64,000 bases of DNA from Thalassobacillus cyri (GTDB taxonomy: Bacteria > Bacillota > Bacilli > Bacillales > Halobacillaceae). The stretch lies in contig NZ_FNQR01000020.1 in the NCBI RefSeq assembly GCF_900107755.1, positions 1-64,000 of the forward strand, in the 5' to 3' direction. Both the position numbers and the translations under genes were made by a program. Of the stretch, positions 43,193 through 51,825 are shown one piece after another; position 1 is the stretch's first letter; each line of letters opens with the position of its first letter. The notes below the pieces were generated by a model, which saw only the letters and a list, made by a program, of their open reading frames with translations, was not told the origin of the DNA and searched no databases.

Positions 43193-44899
43193 ATGAAGAA
43201 GCTTCAACAGCAATTTCAGCAAATGGATGGGAAAAGTTATAAAGGTTACAAACAATTACAGGGTAGCTATCAGTTTGAACGCTACCGGCTATGGATTGAT
43301 TACGTACAAGGGGATCCGTTTGCGGCTCCTTCTAAAATAAGGATTCAAGTGCCGTACGACAAACGCCCGATCAGAGCCGAATGGCGGGAAGACAGGAATC
43401 GTCGAATTTATGCGGAAGATACGATTACGAGAGATATTGCCCACACACTGATGAAGCTTAATCCTAACGTGAAGGGATCAGGGAAAAGCGGAATGGTGGC
43501 TATCGATCGCCCAGGCCAGGAAATATTAGAACGCACAGCTGTTGATTTGAATAGTGACCATATGATTATCTGCTTAAGTATAGGCTTACCGGCCAATGGT
43601 AGACGCATTAATGGAAAGCAAGCAGAGAAACTGTTCTTACAGGTACTCCCTGAGCTGATTGATAAATCTGTCTTTCGTATCAACAATGGGGAAATTGAGG
43701 AAGCAGTGCAACTGGCTGACCAGCATGTAGCGATCCGCAGGGAAATGGAGGCGAATGACTGGGTTGCATTCGTAGCGGATGGTGCAGTTTTACCTCGGAA
43801 AAGTGGCGTCAGTGAACGGCCGATGGAAGGCGCGGTGCCGTTTGAAAGTCCTGAGCAGAACCGGGTCACTATAGAACTGCCCCACCGCAATGAGCCATTG
43901 ACAGGTATGGTATTGAAAAAAGGGATAACGTTGATTGTCGGAGGCGGGTACCATGGTAAAAGTACCCTATTGAATGCAATGGAACGAGGGGTGTATCCTC
44001 ATATTAAAGGTGATGGCCGTGAGTATGTGCTGACTGATCCGGCAGCAGTGAAAGTCCGGGCAGAGGACGGAAGAAAAGTCACAACCGTAAATATTTCGCC
44101 GTTTATTAAAAATCTGCCACATAGTACAGATACAACAACGTTTACGACGGAAAATGCAAGTGGCAGTACGTCGCAGGCTGCCAATGTAGTGGAGTCTCTT
44201 GAGGCAGGCGCTGGCACGCTGCTGATTGATGAAGATACCAGCGCAACGAACTTTATGATACGGGATGAACGGATGCAGGAGCTGGTGGTGAAGGAGAAAG
44301 AACCGATTACTCCTTTCATCGATAAAATCAAACAGCTTCGTGATGAATTAGATGTCTCTACAATCCTAGTCATGGGGGGATCCGGGGACTATTTTGACGC
44401 TGCCGATAGCGTCATCATGATGGATCAGTACCTCCCTTATAACGTTACGAATAAAGCGAAAGAGATTGCAGATAGATACCCGCACCAGCGTAAAATTGAT
44501 AAGGAACACAGCTTTGGGGAGATTACCAAGCGTAGATTTCTCCCAAACAGCCTGCAGACCCAAAAAGGAAAAAAAGCTAAAGTACAAGCAAAAAGTAAAA
44601 CCTTGATTTTAAAAGGGAACACGGAAATATCCTTGCATTATGTCGAGCAGCTTGTAGATCCATCCCAAACCCGGATGATTGCAGATATGCTGCTTCATTT
44701 AGATAAAAAAGGCTGGCTGGAAAAAAACAGGTCTATGGAAGAATTACTTGATGCCGTGGAAGATCAACTGGATGAGCAAGGGTTGGCTTCCTTCGCGCCA
44801 TTCCAAAACCAGCATCCTGGCGAACTGGCCCGTCCTAGACGGTTTGAAATCGCAGCGACATTAAACAGGATCCGAACAGCCAAAGTAAATCCTTTATAA
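43193..44899 (+). CDS. ABC-class ATPase (COG3044 family), 568 aa
   Basis: Predicted soluble ATPase of the ABC class. The core starts TLIVGGGYHGKSTLLNAMERGVYPHI (P-loop GGGYHGKST near 246), then the family segment LPHSTDTTTFTTENASGSTSQAANVVE, and Walker B TLLIDEDTSATNFMIRD. No membrane segments, so not a transporter. The biological role of this family is not established. It follows the tRNA-Gly terminator; a 26-base hairpin (44922-44948) lies after the stop. Confidence 0.9.
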   Translation: MKKLQQQFQQMDGKSYKGYKQLQGSYQFERYRLWIDYVQGDPFAAPSKIRIQVPYDKRPIRAEWREDRNRRIYAEDTITRDIAHTLMKLNPNVKGSGKSGMVAIDRPGQEILERTAVDLNSDHMIICLSIGLPANGRRINGKQAEKLFLQVLPELIDKSVFRINNGEIEEAVQLADQHVAIRREMEANDWVAFVADGAVLPRKSGVSERPMEGAVPFESPEQNRVTIELPHRNEPLTGMVLKKGITLIVGGGYHGKSTLLNAMERGVYPHIKGDGREYVLTDPAAVKVRAEDGRKVTTVNISPFIKNLPHSTDTTTFTTENASGSTSQAANVVESLEAGAGTLLIDEDTSATNFMIRDERMQELVVKEKEPITPFIDKIKQLRDELDVSTILVMGGSGDYFDAADSVIMMDQYLPYNVTNKAKEIADRYPHQRKIDKEHSFGEITKRRFLPNSLQTQKGKKAKVQAKSKTLILKGNTEISLHYVEQLVDPSQTRMIADMLLHLDKKGWLEKNRSMEELLDAVEDQLDEQGLASFAPFQNQHPGELARPRRFEIAATLNRIRTAKVNPL

Positions 44900-44991
44900 T
44901 TAAACGATAAACTTTAAAATTAGGTAAGGGCGCAAAATCCGCCTTACCATTAATATGGCCTTATTAGTTAAAATGGAAAGGAGGGGTAAGA

Positions 44992-46125
44992 ATGGATTAC
45001 AAGCAATTGAAAGAAGAAGTCATTGCCTATAGTAAGGAAATTGGAATCGACAAAATCGGATTTGCTTCCGTAGATGTGTTCGGGGAACTGAAAGCCCGGC
45101 TTAAACGACAGGAAGAGCTGTCGTACCAATCGGGTTTTGAAAAAGGAACGGTTGAGGAACGGACAGAACCAAGCCGCCTCTTGCCTGAAGCACAGTCGAT
45201 TATTTCGATTGCTTTAGCTTATCCCTCTAAAATGAAAGATGCACCAAAAAGTAAAAAAGGTGACAGACGCGGTATCTTCTGCCGTGCTTCCTGGGGACAG
45301 GATTACCACGATGTGCTCCGGGATCGACTACAGAAGCTGGGGGAATTCTTAACAGAGAAGTTTCCTGAGGTTAGCATCAAGTCAATGGTCGATACAGGAG
45401 AGCTGGCTGACCGGGCAGTAGCTGAACGCGCGGGTATCGGTTTCAGTGGGAAAAATTGCGCCATCATCACGCCTGAATTTGGTTCCTATGTATATCTGGG
45501 AGAAATGGTTACGAATATTCCCTTCGAAGCCGATGAACCTGTCGAGGACAGTTGCGGCGATTGCAATATTTGTGTCGATGCCTGCCCGACTGGAGCCCTT
45601 GTCCAGGGCGGCCAGCTGGATGCTAATAAGTGCATCGCATTTTTGACGCAGACGAAGGACTTTCTTGCTGATGAATATCGTGTAAAGATCGGCAACAGAC
45701 TTTATGGTTGTGACACTTGTCAGACCGTATGTCCGAAGAATAAGAAAAAGGATTTCCATCTGCATGAAGAATTTGAGCCAGATCCAGAAGTGACCAAGCC
45801 GAGATTGAAGCCGCTCCTTTCGATTTCGAACAGGGAGTTTAAAGAGCAATTTGGTCCGATTGCCGGATCCTGGCGTGGCAAAAAGCCGATTCAACGTAAT
45901 GCTATCCTGGCATTGGGCCACTACAAAGATGAGACTGCAGTGGACGACTTAATTCGTTTGATGAAGGAAGACCCCCGACCAGTCATCCGGGGAACCGCTG
46001 CCTGGTCGCTGGGTAAAATTGGTTCTCCTGGGGCATACGAAGCAATTGAAGCCGCAATGGAGAAGGAGTCGGATGAGCAAGTGTTGTTTGAAATGGAAAA
46101 AGGGCTTGGGTTTCAGCTGAATTAA
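44992..46125 (+). CDS. queG: Epoxyqueuosine reductase QueG, 377 aa
   Basis: Last step of queuosine synthesis in tRNA: reduces epoxyqueuosine with cobalamin and two [4Fe-4S] clusters. N-terminal DUF1730-type domain with SIISIALAYPSK and RASWGQDYHDVLRDRL, cluster motifs CGDCNICVDACPTGAL (about 184-199) and CDTCQTVCPKN (about 242-252), and C-terminal HEAT repeats RPVIRGTAAWSLGKIG. Ribosome site AAAGGAGGGG. Normal length. Confidence 0.95.
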   Translation: MDYKQLKEEVIAYSKEIGIDKIGFASVDVFGELKARLKRQEELSYQSGFEKGTVEERTEPSRLLPEAQSIISIALAYPSKMKDAPKSKKGDRRGIFCRASWGQDYHDVLRDRLQKLGEFLTEKFPEVSIKSMVDTGELADRAVAERAGIGFSGKNCAIITPEFGSYVYLGEMVTNIPFEADEPVEDSCGDCNICVDACPTGALVQGGQLDANKCIAFLTQTKDFLADEYRVKIGNRLYGCDTCQTVCPKNKKKDFHLHEEFEPDPEVTKPRLKPLLSISNREFKEQFGPIAGSWRGKKPIQRNAILALGHYKDETAVDDLIRLMKEDPRPVIRGTAAWSLGKIGSPGAYEAIEAAMEKESDEQVLFEMEKGLGFQLN

Positions 46126-46199
46126 CAGAAAACTTCTTCCCATCTTTGCATTTCTCTAGTATAATAAAACAAACTTTTTAAAAAAAGAAGGGGTTGTTT

Positions 46200-46736
46200 A
46201 TGGCTAAACGTTCCTTTCTTTATTATGATGAATTGGAAACTCCACTCGGTCCGATAACATTCGTCGCAGATAAGGACGGTGTCTGCCGGATCGACTATGG
46301 TAGCTATCAAGAGCTGGCAACGCATCATAATAATTGGGCGAGACAGTATTTCCTTTGTCCGAAGTTTGTGCAGGATGATGAGTTGTTAGAATCAGCCATG
46401 CAGGAGTTCCATGAGTACTTTCAAGGAGCAAGGCATGCATTCACCTTTGACTATCAACTGTATGGAACCCCTTTTCAGCAAAAGGTGTGGAAGGCGTTGT
46501 GCGAAGAAATTCCTTATGGAGAAACAAGGTCGTACAAAGATATCGCAAAAGCGATCCAGGCGCCTAAAGCGATACGTGCTGTAGGCGGTGCAGTAAACCG
46601 CAATCCTTTATCGATTATCGTTCCATGTCACCGAGTGATCGGCACGAACGGAAAATTAGTGGGTTACAATGGTGGATTAGAAAAGAAAAGAAAGTTATTA
46701 GAATTAGAAATGCCACAGATGCTTTTCAACTTTTAA
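46200..46736 (+). CDS. ogt: Methylated-DNA-protein cysteine methyltransferase, 178 aa
   Basis: Suicide repair enzyme that removes methyl groups from O6-methylguanine. Active-site IVPCHRVIG (Cys near 144), arginine-finger region YKDIAKAIQAPKAIRAVGGAVNRNP, GYNGGLEKKRKLLELE. ATG at 46200 with GAAGGGG 6 bases upstream is preferred over TTG at 46194. Followed by a terminator. Confidence 0.94.
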   Translation: MAKRSFLYYDELETPLGPITFVADKDGVCRIDYGSYQELATHHNNWARQYFLCPKFVQDDELLESAMQEFHEYFQGARHAFTFDYQLYGTPFQQKVWKALCEEIPYGETRSYKDIAKAIQAPKAIRAVGGAVNRNPLSIIVPCHRVIGTNGKLVGYNGGLEKKRKLLELEMPQMLFNF

Positions 46737-46740
46737 AATG

Positions 46741-46769
46741 AAAGCCGTGATATACTCACGGCTTTTTTT
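46741..46769 (+). terminator. Terminator after ogt
   Basis: AAAGCCGTGA / TCACGGCTTT hairpin followed by T run. Confidence 0.9.
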
Positions 46770-46820
46770 GTTGTTAAACCCTGTTCCTTTCATAAAATGA
46801 TAGGGGAGGGAGGAGCACAG

Positions 46821-47687
46821 ATGGTGAATGGTAATATACTTACAGATTTCTGGAATGAGGTATTGACGAGCCAGCGGGATATGGACACCGTTCCATGGCT
46901 GAAGAGGAAATGGGAGCTCCATAGAGAACGGGGATACCGGATAGCCCGTGTTTTTGGAGCTGTCACTCCTTATCAGCGGATAGAGGATTCTGATAGCAGG
47001 ACAGATCTGCGTTATATGTTGAAAACTAATTTTGTCCTCAAAAAGAAGAACGATTTCTACGTGGAAGAATTAGAAATGGACTGCCGGGTACAGATGAAAC
47101 ACAAAGAAATTTTACGCCATGAATTCACAGAAGAAAAGAATGGACCTGTGGAAGATGATAAAAAATATGAACCGATTCCGATGGGAGAAGTACGGGACCT
47201 TCGTTTCAATTATGATCGCCGAAGCGCTGTGCGTTACGCGGAACGCTGGTGGAACAGTTATAACCCTGCCTATCGTACATTCACAGATGATTGTACGAAT
47301 TTCATTTCACAATGCATGCGGGCGGGAGGAGCTCCGATGTGGGGGGCTCCGAACCGTGGAAAAGGCTGGTGGTATTCGGGAAAATCATGGAGCTACAGCT
47401 GGGCAGTAGCTCATTCCTTCCGCTGGTATTTGAGCGGTTCCCGGCAAGGACTTACTGGTAAGGAAATCGATTCACCGAAGGAACTGATTCCAGGGGATGT
47501 CATCTGCTATGATTTTGAAGGGGATGGAAGATGGAATCATAATACGATTGTCGTTAGTAAAGACGCCGACGGTATGCCACTTGTAAATGCCCATACTTCT
47601 AACAGCAGAATGCGGTACTGGTCCTATGAAGACTCCACCGCTTATACGCCGAACATCGAATATAAGTTTTTCCGAATCGGAGAGTGA
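46821..47687 (+). CDS. Putative amidase-domain protein (Amidase_6), 288 aa
   Basis: C-terminal putative cell-wall amidase domain: YDRRSAVRYAERWWNSYNPAYRTFTDDCTNFISQ (first pieces; nucleophile Cys in TDDCTNF), WWYSGKSWSYSWAVAHSF, LIPGDVICYDFEGDGRWNHNTIVV (catalytic His) and NAHTSN. The N-terminal 120 residues are unassigned. No signal peptide is evident. ATG at 46821 has GGGAGG nearby; the ATG at 46797 precedes that site and is unlikely. Confidence 0.87.
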   Translation: MVNGNILTDFWNEVLTSQRDMDTVPWLKRKWELHRERGYRIARVFGAVTPYQRIEDSDSRTDLRYMLKTNFVLKKKNDFYVEELEMDCRVQMKHKEILRHEFTEEKNGPVEDDKKYEPIPMGEVRDLRFNYDRRSAVRYAERWWNSYNPAYRTFTDDCTNFISQCMRAGGAPMWGAPNRGKGWWYSGKSWSYSWAVAHSFRWYLSGSRQGLTGKEIDSPKELIPGDVICYDFEGDGRWNHNTIVVSKDADGMPLVNAHTSNSRMRYWSYEDSTAYTPNIEYKFFRIGE

Positions 47688-47732
47688 GTATGTTATAATA
47701 AGCGGGTCATTAAGCAACCAGAGGTGAAGAAG

Positions 47733-48206
47733 ATGCCTATTCATGTCGTTTTGTACCAACCAGAAATACCTGCTAATACGGGAAATATTGCAAGGACCTG
47801 CATCGCTACCAGTTCTACACTACATTTAATCCGTCCGCTCGGTTTTTCAACTGATGATAAAATGCTGCGCCGTGCCGGTCTTGATTATTGGCATGATGTC
47901 GATATCCACTATCATGACAGTCTGAGCGAATTATATAAAGTTTATCCACAAGGAGAATTTTATTACATCGAGAATTTCGGGACGAAACATTATACGGACT
48001 ACAATTTCAATGAGCCTGAAAAAGATTTATTTTTTGTATTCGGAAGAGAAACAGATGGAATCCCGCTGGATTTGCTGGAAGGGAAAGAAGACCGATGTCT
48101 GCGTATTCATATGACAGACAAAGTCCGTTCTCTTAACTTATCCAATACAGCAGCAATCTTGATTTATGAAGCGCTGCGCCAGCAAGATTTCCCCGGCCTT
48201 ACGTGA
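47733..48206 (+). CDS. trmL: tRNA (cytidine(34)-2'-O)-methyltransferase TrmL, 157 aa
   Basis: SPOUT methyltransferase that modifies the wobble base of tRNA-Leu isoacceptors. Motifs: PEIPANTGNIARTC, RPLGFSTDDKMLRRAGLDYW, VFGRETDGIP and the knotted C-terminal MTDKVRSLNLSNTAAILIYEALRQ. ATG at 47733 fits GAGGTG 6 bases away; GTG at 47724 overlaps that site. Confidence 0.95.
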   Translation: MPIHVVLYQPEIPANTGNIARTCIATSSTLHLIRPLGFSTDDKMLRRAGLDYWHDVDIHYHDSLSELYKVYPQGEFYYIENFGTKHYTDYNFNEPEKDLFFVFGRETDGIPLDLLEGKEDRCLRIHMTDKVRSLNLSNTAAILIYEALRQQDFPGLT

Positions 48207-48230
48207 AAAAAAGAGGACTGGAATTCATAT

Positions 48231-48262
48231 AAAAACCCGCATCTGATTGGATGCGGGTTTTG
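48231..48262 (+). terminator. Bidirectional terminator between convergent genes
   Basis: AACCCGCATC / GATGCGGGTT with A run before and T run after; serves trmL and the short reverse gene at 48275. Confidence 0.9.
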
Positions 48263-48274
48263 TTCGACCTTAGT

Positions 48275-48370
48275 TTATTTTTGCGGGGTACCTGGCTTTT
48301 CGTCATATCCAGCAGCGAAAATAGATGTCAGGAATGTCACACATACTCCGATGATCAACGCTAGTTTCAT
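48275..48370 (-). CDS. Tiny single-helix membrane protein, 31 aa
   Basis: Frame reads MKLALIIGVCVTFLTSIF then AAGYDEKPGTPQK and stop. A single N-terminal hydrophobic helix with a short hydrophilic tail. Support: a full ribosome site AAAGGAGG 9 bases before the ATG and its own terminator. Family not identified; could be a small membrane regulator or sporulation peptide. Confidence 0.65.
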   Translation of the reverse strand: MKLALIIGVCVTFLTSIFAAGYDEKPGTPQK

Positions 48371-48545
48371 ACAATGGCGCCTCCTTTATTCTCTACAATA
48401 TCAACTAACCCTTATTATAACTAAATTGTCCTAAGATGTGAATTACTAATCGTACAAAAGTCTATAAACTCCTGCCCATACATCTGGGTATGTCCCCACA
48501 TACAGTGAAGCATAGGTTACGCTGTACAGAAAGGGGAGGAAGAAA

Positions 48546-48794
48546 ATGGACTATGATTACTTGCCTGAAGCTATGATGGAGATTGAGGATGAAAGACAGC
48601 GCCCACGTCCTGGAAGACGACCGAGAAGGCCGTATTATGGGGGCTACGGGGGCTATGGGGGATTTTATGGATCTCCATTTTTTGGCGGGGTGCTGGGCGG
48701 ATTGTTAGGGAGCGCTTTATATCCTTATCCATATTATTCACCGTATTACTACTACCCACCTTATTATCCACCATACTATTATCCGTATTATTAA
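48546..48794 (+). CDS. Tyr/Pro/Gly-rich small protein, 82 aa
   Basis: Low-complexity protein: acidic start (MDYDYLPEAMMEIEDE), an Arg/Pro stretch (RPRPGRRPRRP), GGYGGYGGFYG, a short Gly-rich hydrophobic part (FFGGVLGGLLGSALY) and a tail of about 25 residues that is nearly all Tyr and Pro. Such composition is typical of spore coat or exosporium proteins of Bacillaceae, but the family is not identified. Ribosome site GGGGAGGAAG; terminator follows. Confidence 0.8.
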   Translation: MDYDYLPEAMMEIEDERQRPRPGRRPRRPYYGGYGGYGGFYGSPFFGGVLGGLLGSALYPYPYYSPYYYYPPYYPPYYYPYY

Positions 48795-48800
48795 TCCATT

Positions 48801-48838
48801 AAAAAAAGCCATCCTAAAGTCAGGATGGCTTTTTTTAA
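48801..48838 (+). terminator. Bidirectional terminator
   Basis: AAAAAAGCCATCCT / AGGATGGCTTTTTT hairpin. The next 200 bases to 49042 hold no recognised feature. Confidence 0.9.
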
Positions 48839-49042
48839 TTGAATCTGTTAAACGTTGTTGTTGATTTTCATAAAAGGCTTATCCAACAAAAGAGCAGTAA
48901 GTCGAAAGCTTGATTCCAAGATATTGTTTCCCAGACCATCCCGTTCCTCTCATGGTAACGGACCTCACTATCTCGAAGCTGGGTCTTCATGTAAGGGGAG
49001 CTTAACTGTAAAATCAAAACTGAGATTAAACAGAGCCTTTAA

Positions 49043-49987
49043 TTAAAAATTCACGTTATCTAATTTTTCTCCTTGGGATTCATAGCCCTGCATATATTTA
49101 ATACGACGCTGAGCTGATGTGGAATTGACTTGTTCGTCAGCGTGATAGGAAGAACGAACCATTGGCCCCGCTTCACAGTGTCTAAAGCCTTTTTCCAGAG
49201 CAATCTGCTTCAATTCCTCGAATTCATCAGGATGATAGTAACGTTCTACATTCAAGTGTTTCTTGGTCGGCTGCAAATACTGTCCGATTGTCATGATGTC
49301 GACGTTATGAGCCAGCAAGTCATCCATCGCTTCAATGATTTCTTCTTTCGTTTCACCAAGGCCAACCATGATGCTTGATTTTGTAGGTGTGTCGGGAGCG
49401 ATTTCTTTTACCCGTTTCAAAAGGGTTAGGGATTGATCGTACATGGCACGGGCACGGACACGCTTGGTCAATCGGCGGACCGTTTCGATATTATGGTTGA
49501 AAATGTCCGGCTTTCCTTCCATTAATGTGTGGAGGCTTTCATAGTCACCTTTCATATCAGAAGGTAAGATTTCTACTGTACAGCCAGGTACACGGCGGCG
49601 AATAGCTTTGACTGTTTCGGCAAAAACTGCTGCACCGCCATCTTTCAGATCGTCACGAGCAACCGCAGTGACAACCACGTGCTTCAGTCCCATGATTTCT
49701 ACGGATTCTGCGACACGCTCCGGCTCTCCCCAGTCCAGTTCATTCGGCAGGCCGGTTTTGACCGCGCAGAAGCGGCAGCCTCGCGTACATGTATCACCAA
49801 GAATCATGAAAGTTGCCGTTTTTCGTTCACTCCAGCATTCGTGGATGTTCGGGCAGCGGGCTTCTTCGCAGACGGTATTGAGTTTCTTGTCGCGCATCAG
49901 TTTTTTTAATCGGTTGTAAGATTTATTCGTGTTAATTTTGATTTTCAGCCATTCCGGTTTCCGTATGTACTCTTCTTTTTTAGCCAT
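49043..49987 (-). CDS. lipA: Lipoyl synthase LipA, 314 aa
   Basis: Radical-SAM enzyme that inserts two sulfurs into protein-bound octanoate. Auxiliary cluster ligands C40-x4-C45-x5-C51, radical-SAM motif C67-x3-C71-x2-C74, then [13 protein letters not shown] and the C-terminal [11 protein letters not shown] with its RSSY cluster ligand. ATG at 49987 chosen, preceded by AAAGGAG; the frame is open upstream but extends toward lipM. Second gene of a lipM-lipA unit that serves the OdhB lipoyl domain encoded nearby. Confidence 0.95.
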   Translation of the reverse strand: MAKKEEYIRKPEWLKIKINTNKSYNRLKKLMRDKKLNTVCEEARCPNIHECWSERKTATFMILGDTCTRGCRFCAVKTGLPNELDWGEPERVAESVEIMGLKHVVVTAVARDDLKDGGAAVFAETVKAIRRRVPGCTVEILPSDMKGDYESLHTLMEGKPDIFNHNIETVRRLTKRVRARAMYDQSLTLLKRVKEIAPDTPTKSSIMVGLGETKEEIIEAMDDLLAHNVDIMTIGQYLQPTKKHLNVERYYHPDEFEELKQIALEKGFRHCEAGPMVRSSYHADEQVNSTSAQRRIKYMQGYESQGEKLDNVNF

Positions 49988-50013
49988 GTGTGATGACACT
50001 CCTTTAGTAAAGA

Positions 50014-50832
50014 TTATCGAGCATAATTCCATTTATCATTGCGGTATCGTTGTTCTGCTAATTGATGGACAGCCTGTAATTGTTCCTCATTCAGCTGAAA
50101 AGGCTCTAGACTGATATTCAGGCCTGTTTCAAATCCTTGCTTGAATGCTTCTTTCGTTTTATCGAAAGTGATTGGTTCTGGCACGATTTGATTGATTGCT
50201 ACTGCTTTATCGCCGAATGCTTTACGGGCCCTTTCTTTTACTCGTTCATTGGGATAAATGAACAGATCGAATAACTTTCCGTCATCCACTTCAATGGGAA
50301 TCGATCCGTGTTGAAGGATGATTCCTTTTTTTCTTGTCTGGGCGCTGCCTGCAGCTTTTTTACCTTCTACGATAAGTTCATACCATGAAGGTTCTTCAAA
50401 ACAGACCGCAGAACCGGTCGTTTCCAGCTTTCCTTCTGGAATAGCGAAATCAGCCTGGACACCAAGGTTCCGGAACCCATGCAGCAGTCCCTTAGAGATG
50501 ACTAAATAGGCTTCTTTCACGGATTTAGGCATATCCGGGTGCTCTTCTGATACAATAACACTATACGTCAATTCCTGGTCATGGAGTACCGCACGGCCGC
50601 CTGTTTGCCGACGTACTAGTTCAAAGCCGTGACGTTTGACGCCTTCCAGGTCGATTTTTCCTTGGACCTTTTGGAAGTAGCCTACCGATAGTCCGGCGGG
50701 TTCCCAGCCGTAAAAACGGAGTACAGGAGGGATTTTTCCTTCACTATGCCAATTAAGCAACAACTCGTCCATTGCCATGTTGAAGGCCGGAGTTGCATGG
50801 CCAGTGTCGACATAATACCAAGTCTCACTCAT
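50014..50832 (-). CDS. lipM: Octanoyltransferase LipM, 272 aa
   Basis: Bacillus-type octanoyl-ACP:GcvH transferase of the biotin/lipoate ligase fold: [51 protein letters not shown], nucleophile Cys144 in [13 protein letters not shown], and [12 protein letters not shown] with the conserved Lys. Close to Bacillus subtilis LipM over its whole length. lipA follows 26 bases later. Confidence 0.94.
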   Translation of the reverse strand: MSETWYYVDTGHATPAFNMAMDELLLNWHSEGKIPPVLRFYGWEPAGLSVGYFQKVQGKIDLEGVKRHGFELVRRQTGGRAVLHDQELTYSVIVSEEHPDMPKSVKEAYLVISKGLLHGFRNLGVQADFAIPEGKLETTGSAVCFEEPSWYELIVEGKKAAGSAQTRKKGIILQHGSIPIEVDDGKLFDLFIYPNERVKERARKAFGDKAVAINQIVPEPITFDKTKEAFKQGFETGLNISLEPFQLNEEQLQAVHQLAEQRYRNDKWNYAR

Positions 50833-51067
50833 TATGATCCTCTTCTCTGTAAGAATATTTCATACTTTAATTAAGTAAAATGCACAAACTAAGTTTAACA
50901 AGGTAGTCATTTATGTGTCAAAAGAGATTAAATAGGAAAAGTTGCGTCAGCTTAGGTTCTATAACCCTCCTTTTGTATTGTCAATATGTGAAATTGACGA
51001 TAGGATATGGGATAAGCAGGAAAATGGACAAAAGGCCAGCCAATACCACGTAAGGGAGGAGTCCCTG

Positions 51068-51253
51068 GTGAGCCAAACTCTTTATTCGAGTGTACTGTTT
51101 TTAGTAAGTTCAGTGATTTGGGCCATTTTAGCATTTATTTACCCTGATTTTAGAATATTGAACATCATTTTATTTATTGTATTCCTGGTTTTAGGGCTCA
51201 GGAGACGAAAGCAGTATCAATTTGAAAAACAGTATATGGATGATGATGACTGA
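51068..51253 (+). CDS. Small two-helix membrane protein, 61 aa
   Basis: From GTG at 51068: two hydrophobic helices (about residues 4-22 and 27-43), then basic GLRRRKQYQFEKQ and an acidic end DDDD. Ribosome site GGGAGGAG lies 8 bases before the GTG; longer upstream frames lack one. Family unknown. Terminator follows. Confidence 0.65.
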   Translation: MSQTLYSSVLFLVSSVIWAILAFIYPDFRILNIILFIVFLVLGLRRRKQYQFEKQYMDDDD

Positions 51254-51280
51254 CCCTGTATCGGGGCAGTCTTTTTTTTA
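51250..51280 (+). terminator. Terminator after the 61-aa gene
   Basis: GACTGACCC..GGGGCAGTC hairpin followed by eight T. Confidence 0.75.
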
Positions 51281-51283
51281 TAG

Positions 51284-51549
51284 TCTAGGAAATTATAAAA
51301 AATGATGGTTGTGGATAATATTTTGCAATGGGCCACATCCAGCTCCAGCGAATACCCCCTCGAGGTCTTAAGTCAATCCTTTCTGTGATTAGAAAAACTA
51401 GGCTTATCGCCGCATCCTAATGGCGAAAGCCTTAGTTTTTCTTATACTTTGATCCTTTAATAAAGTTAGTCTGTATTATAGTACAAAAAACGTTACGATG
51501 AGGCTTGACTTAAGCTTGTCGGGGGTGAGCAAGGCACCTGCGCCTTTGT
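51284..51549 (+). repeat. Dispersed palindromic repeat, copy A with nested insertion
   Basis: Shares CTAGGAAATTATAAAA, CCCCCTCGAGGTCTTAAGTC and TTAAGCTTGTCGGGGGTGAG with copy B at 58824, in the same orientation. The halves are self-complementary and could fold into one long hairpin. Relative to B, 95 extra bases (51389-51483) sit in the loop; 51391-51441 of these form their own hairpin (AGAAAAACTA.GGCTT.TCGCC arms). Resembles REP/MITE-like repeats of Bacillaceae. It accounts for most of the 570-base gap before prkA; the rest (51550-51825) shows no gene, only the prkA promoter region. Confidence 0.8.
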
Positions 51550-51825
51550 CCTCCAGATCGATTTCTGGAAAGGAGTCGCGGGGCAAATTGGATTGGAAAT
51601 GAACTCCCTAGGGGATCAAGCACGGAAAAATAACTTGTCCACGAAAACGCTGACTCGCAAAATTTTAAGCAAGCCTGTACCGCCAAATATGTCCAGAACA
51701 CTATTGCTTTTGAACAAGGGACAAGTTTTTCTTACTTCTTCTCATTATCTATTCATCACCTATACATTTGCTACATAGACTTTATTAATCAGCTTTTGCC
51801 CATTATCTACAGGGGAGGTAGTACA

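Noticed and set aside
48855-49046. A 63-codon forward frame before the lipA end
   Set aside because: No ribosome site, Ser/Arg-rich random composition, overlaps the lipA stop.
51770-51825. Sigma-E promoter before prkA
   Set aside because: TATACATT resembles the -10 motif, but no convincing -35 at the right distance could be found by eye.
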